Source of the DNA: Cymbomonas tetramitiformis
Lineage: Eukaryota; Chlorophyta; Pyramimonadophyceae; Pyramimonadales; Pyramimonadaceae
Assembly (NCBI GenBank): GCA_001247695.2
Contig: LGRX02033489.1
Location: forward strand, 1 to 15,967
Length of the DNA stretch: 15,967 nucleotides
Direction: 5' to 3'
In this document: in pieces, positions 1 to 10,300 of the stretch
Layout: each line of letters starts with the position of its first letter
How positions within the stretch are numbered: the first letter of the stretch is position 1
Made by a program: the position numbers and the translations under genes
The notes under the pieces: model-generated
Told to the model about the DNA's origin: nothing
Database searches by the model: none
The model's input: the letters and a program-made list of their open reading frames with translations, nothing else

Positions 1-715
1 GCGGCGCTCGTCTGCTGACGTTGGTTCGACGCGGCGCTCGTCTGCTGACGTTGGTTCGACGCGGCGCTCGTCTGCTGACGTTGGTTCGACGCGGCGCTTG
101 TCTGCTGACGTTGGTTCGACGCGGCGCTCGTCTGCTGACGTTGGATCGACGCGGCGCCGTCTGCTGACGTTGGATCGACGCGGCGCTCGTTCGCTGACGC
201 TGGTTCACGCGCGCCGCCTGCTGACGTTGGTTCGACGCGCCGCCTGCTGACGCTGGTTCGACGCGCGCCGTCTGCTGACGCTGGTTCGACGCGCGCTCGT
301 CTGCTGACGTTGATCGACGCTGGCGCCGTCTGCTGACGCTGGTTCCACGCGCGCCGTCTGCTGACGCGTTCGACGCGGCGCCATCTGCTGACGTTGATCG
401 ACGCGGGGCGCTCGTCTGCTGACGTTGGTTCGACGCGGCGCCGTCTGCTGACGTTGTTCACGCGGCGCCGTCTGCTGACGCTGGATCGACGCGGCGCTCG
501 TCTGCTGACGTTGGATCGACGCGGCGCTCGTCTGCTGACGTTGGTTCGACGCGGCGCTCGTCTGCTGACGTTGGTTCGACGCGGCGCTTGTTTGCTGATG
601 TTGGTTCGACGCGGCGCTTGTCTGCTGACGTTGGATCGACGCGGCGCTCATCTGCTCACGTTGGATCGACGCGGCGCTCGTCTGCTGACGTTGGATCGAC
701 GCTGTGCGAGTTGTA
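1..715. repeat. 30-bp GC-rich minisatellite array
   Basis: About 24 tandem copies of a 30-bp unit containing CTGCTGACGTTGGTTCGACG, starting at the window edge. Copies 1-5 and those from about 480 to 700 are nearly perfect. Copies between about 150 and 480 carry 1-6 bp deletions and substitutions. Because 30 is a multiple of three, the array is open in several frames on both strands: minus reads a ten-residue RQQTSAASNQ-type repeat and plus reads LLTLDRRGAR. Such frames arise automatically from the period and are not counted as genes. The array continues to the left of the window, so its full size is unknown. It may be intergenic or lie in an intron upstream of the formin exons. Confidence 0.95.
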
Positions 716-1237
716 GGCGCTCTTGAACGTATTCCGCCTTCCACCGGAGTTTGGTCACCGGTGTCAGACTCCGGTCGGCATCTCTGGGTCCTCCTTGCAC
801 CTCTCTGCGTTTGCATGCTCGGTGTGGGCAGTGAAGTGAGCCCCCCTTCCTCCGAGGCGCTGGCAGTACACACATAGCAGCTGCTTGTGATGGCAGTGGC
901 GGTTGTCGGGTGCGACTGGAGGGGCAGGCATGAAGCACGCCAGTTTCCACAACTGGGCGTGGGGGGCTGCCATCGCGCTCCAGGTGGCACTCCCCGTGCG
1001 AGACCTGACATCCTGACATCCCGACTTCCATCTCCTCTCTCCTCGTTCCTCCTAACTGGCCTGCCCTATGACCCTTCTGGAGATCCCAGAATCGAACTTA
1101 GTGTGCCTGAGCACTCCGCAACTCTTGCGGCGCGCCCTTCGCCGCAGAGCGCCCTGTGCGGCGAGCTGTGCGAAAGATGCGGTGGGCGAACTGCTGGGCA
1201 GGCCAACCTTAGGGGGGGAAGGTGGGTGGCGATACAG
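716..1237. other. Region between the minisatellite and the first predicted formin exon
   Basis: No independent gene is supported here. One plus-strand frame stays open from before 1060 into the exon at 1238. It reads a plausible segment (RIELSVPEHSATLAARPSPQ, from about 1091) that could be a further 5' exon or a leftward extension of the 1238 exon. A candidate acceptor (cccag before 1090) and donor (GTGGGC at 1182) exist, but they do not give a phase matching 1238. The start codon and promoter of the formin gene may lie here or left of the window. Confidence 0.4.
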
Positions 1238-1393
1238 GCGTCATCGAGCAGTGAAAGCGAAAGTGGAGACAGTGACCAGGAGAACTTGCCCTTCCATTGG
1301 CTGCGGGGCATGCCTCGCGGCGGGAAAGGCGGCAAGAGCAAGAACAAGGGTCAGGCGGACAATGCCCAGGGGGGAGCAGACGATGCGCCTGGG
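1238..1393 (+). CDS. Predicted formin exon, acidic serine-rich then Gly/Lys-rich
   Basis: Predicted internal exon of 52 codons. The acceptor is GATACAG ending at 1237 and the donor is GTAGCA at 1394, phase 0 at both ends. It encodes a Ser/Glu/Asp stretch (ASSSSESESGDSDQEN) followed by NLPFHWLRGMP and a Gly/Lys/Asn-rich basic run. The acidic Ser cluster looks like a casein-kinase-2-type phosphorylation region, which is inference. No domain is recognised. It is assigned to the formin gene because it shares strand and frame with the next predicted exon at 1718. The left boundary is uncertain because the frame stays open further upstream. Confidence 0.45.
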
Positions 1394-4300
1394 GTAGCAG
1401 CGGCAGCGGTACTAGGGCCAGGCTGCGACCATGTCAACCCAGCCGACGCCAAGTACAAACCCCACACACCACTTCCTCCCTATGTGTCCCACCTCAGGAC
1501 CCTTGGCCACGCGCCTTCATCTTCTGCCCTCATGACCTCTCAACTCCTGTCCCTCAGCTCCTTCCACCAGGCCGGTGCAGAGCTACCTCCTTGCTGCTCG
1601 AGCACCGCAGCCCCTGCAGACACGCATACTATCCTGGTGGAGCGTAGGCCGCGTCCGTGCCGACCCCGCCACGCGTGCGCGCCATAAGCGCTCCTGGCAG
1701 TCTCTTCGGGTATGCAGGGGTTAGCACAGGCCCTGGTCTGGACGTCCTCCCTGGACGAGCGGTGTATGAAACACTTGCCGGACCGCAGGAGCTTGGCCTC
1801 CCAGCGCTGCAGCGTACGGCCGGAGGCGCCCAGGAGCATGCTTGGCCTCCCAGCGCTCCAGCGTACGGCCGGAGGCATATGTAGGGTCCGAGAGGCAGCC
1901 GGCGGGGCGGCAGTGCTATTCGGGGAACATGGCTAAGCCCCGCAGAGCCTTTTGCAAGGGAGTGCCAAGGGCGCGGCATTGCCCGAAGGATCATGGGTAG
2001 GCCATGGTGGTGTTCCAAGGGGCGGGTGGTGCGGCCCTGGCGTATGCAGGGGCACGCCATGCGGGCACTGGACCTGCCAGTTCACCTCGGCCATCAAGCC
2101 CCAGCGCAGCCCTTCTGCTGATCCTGCAGATGCTAAGGGCTCCTCTCCGCCGCCGCCGCCGCCGGAGGAGTCCAAGACGAGCAGCGCGATGACGCTGGAG
2201 CGCGGCGGTCTACACGAGGAGCAGCGCCAGTGGGTGATGGCGTCGCTGCTGGGGGGGAAGGCACCAGATCCGGTCCCTCCCGGGCAGACGCTGGCATCGC
2301 CTAAGCGCCGAAGCAGCCGCAGTGTGGGTGGGGAAAAAGGGGGACAATGTGGATCGCTGAGTGATAGTGAGGTGGGGAAGAAGGAGTACCACAGGTGTGC
2401 TGTACTGGCCTCATCGGACCCCCTTGCCCTCCCCAGGACACCCTCCTTGCACCATTCACCATCCCCCAGTGCGCTGCCTTGGCCACTGTCCCCGCAGTAG
2501 GTAGATGCGCCCCACAGCTGCCTTCCCGGGATCCTACGTTTCGGAAATACGAATTTGACGATTCATCACAACGTACGCTGCAGAGGCAGGTGGTGCAAGC
2601 GCCGAGCTCAGTGGTCGACCCACGCTGCGTTCTGAAGACGGGCGCTCCTAGGGTCGATTCAGGCTGCTTGACGATTCGTATGGGGGAGGTGCTGGCACAG
2701 GGAGAAGCTGAGAACTGTGAAGTATCATCCGGACGGATCGCCACGGGCGCGGACGGACGCGGAGGGTGGCCACTGCACAGCGCAGGCCTGGAAGGGTAGA
2801 AGGGGGGGGATGGGGTCAGGGGAGAAGGGCGGGCGGGGCCTGGGAAAGGGGGGATGGTGGGGTCTGGGGGAGGAGGTATGGGATCAGGGTGGGGAGGGGA
2901 TGATGTGGGGTCAGGGCGGGGGAGGCCCTGGGTCTAGGGGGAGGAGGGATGATGGGGTCAGGCGGAGAAGGGAAGACAGAAGTGGACTGGGGGAGCAGGG
3001 ACGGGGGAGGAGGGGTTGCGCCAATCACCGCTCAGAGGTCCTCGACCACCGCTGAGCCCGCAAGCTTTGAGTGACGTCACCATGGCAAGTGTGATTGCGG
3101 GGTGGAAGATCAACAAAGCAGCGCCCGATCTCGCGACCGGGCTCGCAGCAATGGGCTCGCCTCATCGCGGTCCTCACTGGGAGGATGTGGGGTTCCTTCG
3201 GCTGGCCGTGCTCCACGCCTCAGCCTCCAAAGTGCAGGTGCGCTCTTGAGGGTGGCTCGCGAGGTGCCGGCCGCTTCGGCGCCATCAATGCCTCCCACAT
3301 GTCTCGGTCTTACACCTGACTCTTGAGGTGCCAATAGATGCACAGACCCTCTTGATCCAACGGCCAAGGCGTGTCTGAAAGGAACCTGTGATGAGAATCA
3401 AAAGACACGCGTGAAGGTTTAGCCCGGTTCAGCGGAAGTCGCTGAAGTCTGCTCCAGCAGCAGCCATCCTCCGACTTTTGAGAAGCTTTTTGTAAGCGCC
3501 TTGGCACCTCGATGTGGCATGATGTTGTGGCAGGGGGCGGGCTCGTGGGAGGCTCGGCACCTCGATATGACGTGGTATGCCAGCAAGGTTTAAGGGGGGC
3601 ACAGAAAACGAGGCATGGTGACAGCAGAGATCCGGGGGCGGGGTGGGGGGGAAACATGGCAGGCGGCGTGGCGCGGGTACCGCACTCGGAAGCACGCCGT
3701 GGTTAAGCGCCAGCGCATCGTTCAGCTGCAGGCGCTGGTTCGGCGCTGGCTGGCAAGGAGAGTGGTGGTAATGCTGCACTCCCCCCGCCCCGCCATCCTT
3801 GTTCTCCCCCGTCTTTTGAGTCCCGTGGCAGGCGCGGCGTTCCCTCCCCCTAAGGATCTGCCCTGCCTCTCCCATTCGGGGCTTCTCTCACACCGGCGGC
3901 CCAGCAGTCCGTGGCGACTGCAAGATGCTGACAGTGGTCGTCGCTCCAAAAGGCGGTAGGGTGATGCCGCTGCCATCAGCGAGCACGGGTTTGTCTGCGC
4001 GCCTCACCTCAGCGCGAGCGCAGTCTCCCCGGCGCCTTCATGCGGGTTGAGGAGCACGCTTAATTCCTACCGCTCAGTTTGCTGCTCGGATGTCATCCGA
4101 TGAATGACTGCGGCAGAACGGAGCCTGTCCAAGAGGTGTCCCCCAAAACGCATTGGAAGTGCGCTTGCATGGCGCGTGTGCCGCGATCAGCCAACCAACA
4201 TCGAGCGCGGACCCAAACTCGATTGTAGTCCTCGGGGATGTGCGAGGGGTGGTATGCTGGTGGTGGGCCCGGCGCGCAGGAGAAAAGGCGAAATCCCCCG

Positions 4301-7300
4301 CCGCCGGTCGCCATGCCGCCGCCGCCGCCGCCGCCGCCACCGATGCCTGGTGGACCGCCGCCGCCACCGCCGCCGCCAGGCGGGATGAAGGCCCCAATGA
4401 TGGCAGGCGCGCCGCCAGGCGCGACGAACTGGCTTGAGCCAAGTGTGAACCGGCGCCAGGTGCACTGGGAAGTGATCCCCCCGCACCGCATCGGCCAGAC
4501 GATCTGGGGCGAGACCTCCAGCTCGAATGACCTCGCAAGGGACGACTATAGCATGCTCAAGCAGCTCTTCACGAAAACCAAGGACCAACAGGTTCGCCCT
4601 GATCGCGGAGGTGGCAGCCTGGCGTGGCAATCATGGCATCACATGGCAAACACGTCTGCGGCCAGCCACGCCCGCGGCAAAATCTCGTCAAGTGGCCGCG
4701 GGGGCAACGCCTGCCCCTTTACTGCACATCCTGCGCCCATCTCGGACCGCGCGTCTGCGTCCCGCAAGGAAACAAGCTACTTAGGGGGGCGGCATGAGGG
4801 GACGCCGAACGCGTATGTTTTTCCTCTATTCCCCCTCCCCCCACATTCGCCCTTCTCAACCCTCCCCGCCCCATTCCCGAAGTGCACTTAAGTCACAGCG
4901 CTCTGCGGGCTTCGAGGTGCTCCAGGAGTCCAGAGCCTCGCTCTTTGGAGCCCGAAGGCTCAGGCCCGGGATGTGTGTAGATGTGAGGGGGGCTCGTGAA
5001 ATGCGCTCGTGCAGCGGAGGGTGAAGGGCTGCAGGAGAGGCGCGGCCGTGAGAGGAGGTGCGCGTGGGAGCTGCAACAGGGAGACGCGGGAGGAGGGAGT
5101 GGCGAGGCGGGCAGGCGGGATCGCTCCGGAGCCCGGGGCGCAAGGGCATCGGTGCGCCTCTCTCCCTCAATCTTCTCAGAGCGATGACGTCAGCATGTCA
5201 GCAGCAGGCTCGGAGGGACCGGGAAAGCGCCACTGTTTGTTGAGCTCCTCCTTCCTCCCGGGTCCCGAACCTCCCATCGCCTGCTGCGGGGCTTGTTGGC
5301 CTCTGGTGGGCGCCCGTGCATATTTCGGGGCTTGTTGGCCTCTGGTGGGCGCCCGTGCATATTTCGGGGCGTGTTGGCCTCTGGTGGGCGCCCGTGCATA
5401 TTTCGGGGCTTGTTGGCCTCTGGTGGCGCCCGTGCATATTTGGGCGTGTTGGCCTCTGGTGGGCGCCCGTGCATATTTCGGGGCTTGTTGGCCTCTGGTG
5501 GCGCCCGTGCATATTTCGGGGCGTGTTGGCCGCTGGTGGGTGCCGATGCATATTTCGGGGCTTGTTGGCCTCTGGTGGGCGCCCGTGCATATTTCGGGCG
5601 TGTTGGCCGCTGGTGGGTGCCCGTGCATATTCGGGGCTTGTTGGCCTCTGGTGGGCGCCCGTGCATATGGCTGATTGCGCACATGTGTCCGCCAGATAAG
5701 CTCGGGCCGCATCGTCAAGACGCTCCTCGATCTTAAGCGTGCCTCCAACATTGAAATCATGCTCGCACAGGTATGAGCCACTCAACCCCCCGCCCCCCGC
5801 GCGGCATCCCTCTCAGCCGTCTCCCACTGCCCAGGGCCCTCTCACGGCGACATTCCCCGCTCCCCGTGCCTCGCATATTTCTGTCCCCCTCTCTCTGTGC
5901 ACAGAGATGGGCCACGCGGAGACCCGGGATTGCTCGTCGTCTCTCTAGTAGACGATGAGATATCATCCCTGTACAAGATGCTGACATGGCGGGTACGGGT
6001 ACGGAATATTGGTCCGGGTGCATGCAGGTCAAGATGTCACTGGACGATATCGCCACAGCGGTCGGAGGACTCCCTCCCCTCCTCACTTCCTGCGCCTCCC
6101 CCGTGCGCGCTGGGCTTTGATGTCAGCAGTCATGCGCTTGCTGTCCTGTGAGCGTCACGAGCCTGCGCATGTGGCAAGTCGGCCAAGCAGCCTCCCCCTA
6201 GGAGCGGGTGCTGCACACCGCAGGAGGGAGGGTGCCAAAGGCGCAAATTGACTGTATGGAAGGGATCGTGGGCTTCGGACCGTTGGATCTCTGCAGATTG
6301 CGCGAATGGAAACGGAGAAGTTGGAGATTGACCAGGTGGCCCAGCTGCTGAACTTCATGCCCGCCCAAGAGGAAGTCCAGGTGCTCGTCAGACCCTCCCA
6401 TCTGCCCACCCCTGCCTCCCCCTCCACCCTGGTGTCTTTGTCACGGGAGGCCTGCTTTTATAAAGTCCATCCGAATTCCCACATTACTGGACAGCCACGT
6501 GGCGCCTTCCGCATTGTGAGATGCGGCACTTGCCACCGAAATATGAACACATTCTGAGAATTGCATTCAGTGTTCTTCACATCACGAGAACCCACGCGTT
6601 GATTCGTGAGGAAGCGAGGAACCTAAGGACCGGCATCCATCCATGCAAAGCAGTATTCTGCAATCCAAGGGTAATTGGCCGTCGATGCAAAACAGTATTC
6701 TGTAATCCAAGGGTCAGCGGCCGTCGATGCAGCCCGGTGCTTTCGTCTAGTCTGCCAGCAATGGATGCTTCCATGCGACTGGGGCCGGCAGGCAGGAGCT
6801 CCCTTGTTCAAGGAAAGATACGGTGCCAGAGTAAGGGCACGGGTCGGCGGTGTTGTCTCTTACGTGCCGGGCCCTGGGGGTGGCAACCTATGCCAGCTGC
6901 TGCAAGCATACAAGGGGGACCCGGCGGAGCTCGGGAAGGCGGAACATTTCTTTCTGATGCTGACTCAGCTTGAGCAGCCCGAGGCCAAGCTGCGCGCCAT
7001 GCAGTTCAAGCTCGGGTTCGAGCTGGCGGCCTCGGTGCTGGAGACCGCCATCGAGTGCATCCTCAGCGCCACCCATCAGGTGCTCCATCGCGGAGCCTCC
7101 CCGCCCCCACATACCTGCACAACTGGGAGCACAACTGAAGTGCGCTTCGATTTTTAATCTTTTTCTTTTGTCCTCCCCTCTCTCCCCCCTCCTAGCCCGT
7201 CGTGGCACGCTCTGCGGGCAAGGGACCGTACTAGATGCCGGTATGACGCGGGCCGTACTAGATGCCGATATGACACACGCCTCACTAAATGCTGATATGA

Positions 7301-10300
7301 TAGGAGCCGCCGGCATGACAGGGGGCCGACTAGATGCCGGTATGACAGGGGCCGTACTCGATGCCGGCATGACAGGGGCCGACTAGATGCCGGTATGAGG
7401 GGCCGTACTAGATGCCGTGTATGACAGGGGCCGACTAGATGTTGGTATGGCAGGGGTCACCTGATGCCGGTGCATGACAGGGGCCGTACTAGATGCCGGT
7501 ATGACAGGCGCCCGTACTAGATGTTGGTATGACAGGGGCCGTACTAGATGCCGGTATGACAGGGCCGTACTCGATGTCTAGGCATGACAGGCGCCGTACT
7601 CGATGCCGTGGTATGACAGGGGTCACTGGGATGCCGGGTATGACAGGGGCCGTACTAGATGCCGGTATGACAGGGGCCGTACTAGATGCCGGGGTGGTAT
7701 GACAGGCGCCGTACTCGATGCCGGTATGGACAGGGCCGTACTCGATGCCGGTATGACAGGGGCCGTACTAGCGTCGGTATGACAGGGGCCGTACTTCAGA
7801 TGCCGGTATGGCAGGGGCCGTACTAGATGCCGGTGATGACAGGGCCTGATCTAGATGCCTGTACATGACAGGGGCCGCACTATTTTTGCCGGTATGGCAG
7901 GGGCCGTACCGATGCCGGTATGACAGGGGCCGTACTCTCGATGCCGGTATGACAGGCGCCGTACTGATGCCGGGTAAGGACAGGGGCCGTGATTTCAGAT
8001 GCCGGTATGACAGGGCCGTACTTCAGATGCCGGTATGACAGGGGCCGTACTAGATGCCGGTATGACAGGCGCCGTACTAGATGCCGGTATGACAGGCGCC
8101 GTACTAGATGTTGGTATGAGTCAATATAATAGAGGTCACCTGAGCCACACTCGCCATCACAGCCTGTCACCTTGGCAGCATTAGCATCAACTGATTGCCC
8201 AGTTGTGACGCCTCACGCCTCCCAGTTCTTCCACTTGCGCCCCCCCACCCCCCTCCTCCCCCTTTGCGTCTCGCCCTCTGCCTGACCCTGGTGGCGCTTG
8301 GCAGCTGATGGAGAGCTCCCGCATGAAGGCGCTGCTGAAGCTCATCCTGGTGGTGGGCAACACGTTGAACCAGCGCCGCAGCCAGTGCCATGGATTCAGG
8401 TGATGGGACTCGCTGGCGGCCCCCACCCTCGCGCGCCTGTCTGGGCACCGAAAGTTGCAAGTGAGAGGGCAAGCGCCATGGTGGTGGGCACTTCGGCGCA
8501 GAGGGGGGCGTGCGGGGTTGGCGCGCGAGGGAATGGTGCCGAGGGAGTGGCAGTCAGAGCGCAGGGCAAGAGCAAAGGGAGGTGCACGGGGTGTGCCACG
8601 CGGCTAAGTAGGAAGAGCTGGGCTTCGTGGCCAAGCAAGCGGCGCCGCCAGGAGGAAGAACCGGGAGGTCACGCGCGTGACGCTCTGTCTGAGGACCCGA
8701 TGGGGGGGCAGCGCCAAAGGGAGGGCCCCGGTGCGGAGCGAGAGAGTCCTGGGTCATGACGCGCCACGTGGAAGGCGAGGCGCACGCTGTGCAGTGAGGC
8801 TGGCATGGGGCTGGGTGCAGGCTGGACAGCCTGGCGCGCCTCACTGACACCAAGTCGTTTGATGGCTCCACGCCTCTCCTGCACTACCTCGTAGCCACCC
8901 CCCTTCCTCCCCCCCTGCCGACGCCTGGCCTCTCCTCGTATCGGCCGAGGCTCCAATCGACAGATGCCGAGAGCGGCTGCCAGATCCCCCGAGGCGAAGC
9001 GTTTCGCCGCCCCCCTGCCTGTTGCCGATGGTCCGCTCATCACACCACACCACCTCAGGCCTTGCCGCATTACAGCGCGGTGATGTGGGATGCCGCCAGG
9101 TGGCGCATGCGGAGCGCGCCAGCAAGGACTTCTTAGACCTCTCGGACGAGTTCCCGAGCCTGGTCCGCCCACGCGGGCCACGCCTCGCCTGCCCTGGGGA
9201 ATCATCTAGCAAAGAGTGCCAGCTGTCAGTGGTCAGCGGACGCAGTGGTCCTCGTGGCAGCAGAGGTAGAAACGTGCTCAGGAGGTTGCCGCGGTGGGCG
9301 GTACGGGCAAATTGGGCGTTAGGATTCGGTCATGGTATTGGTTGTTGGGGTTGATGAATCGCCGCATGGGGTGAACGGGTGCCAAACTTCGGTCACGATC
9401 TCGATCGTGATGGTTAGTGGCCAGCTGTCAACGCCGCACGCCCCCTTTGCCCCCACAAGCTTGTGGCGAGAACGCATGGAACCAGCGACCACACTTTGGA
9501 AGTAGGGCGCTTGATGGGCTCTTCAATAGGGCGGGCAGCGGTGGAAGCTGGTGCGGCAGGGTCTGGGATGTTTGCGCGACCGTGATGCCTGGACGCTTTG
9601 CCTTGGGTCCACGTCCATCGTAGGCTCGCCAGGGCCGCTCCGCGCATGAGCCATGCCAGGGAGCTGCATGCCCTCTTGCTGGAGCCCTGCTCGATGCAGC
9701 TCACACCCGGGACCCAGCCGGGGTGACGGTGGCAACCCCACGCTGCCGGGCAGCCCCTCATCTGTGCCACATGTCGATGCTACTGGCCACACCATGCACT
9801 GCCAGCAGGCTCCAGCGCAGTCGAGGGCCCGCGCCCTGCACAGCCAGGCCCGAGCTGTGACTCGTGGGGGGGGATGTCACGCCTCAGGAGAGCGCTGCGC
9901 GGTGCTGCTTCGCATCACTGGAGCAGGAGCTGGCGCCTCTCCAAGAGGGCCTCGGTGCCCTGGCAATAATCCGCCGCCGCCCACGTAACACCAAGCAGCA
10001 ACCTGAGGATGCCCCACATGACCCGGCAGACGGCCCGGCAGTCCCGTCGGAGCAGGCGATGGCGGAGGACACGCAATTCCAGGTGCCACGATGCCCCCCC
10101 AACTCCTCAGCCGGCGTCCCAACTGGCCAAGATGCGGGCTCGATCTCATATACTCCTCAGCCGGCGTCCCAACTGGCCAAGATGCGGGCTCGATATCGTA
10201 TACTCCTCAGCCGGCGTCCCAACTGGCCAAGATGCGGGCTCGATCTCAGATACTGCTCAGGAGGCCTCAGCATCGCCCCAGGGTAGGGGCATGTCCTCCC

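Noticed and set aside
205..1011. 268-residue minus-strand frame with Gln/Ser/Ala repeats
   Set aside because: It is a by-product of a 30-bp period, with no splice, start or composition support beyond the repeat.
1238..3629. Myosin motor domain upstream of the IQ motifs
   Set aside because: No P-loop GESGAGKT-type, switch I or switch II motif is found in any frame of this part.
5176..5785. Long minus-strand frames rich in His, Pro and Arg, and plus-strand Cys/Trp-rich frames
   Set aside because: They are the 39-bp minisatellite read in open frames inside a formin intron.
7226..8120. Possible CRISPR array
   Set aside because: Units are contiguous 27-bp repeats with no unique spacers, and they lie in a eukaryotic intron.
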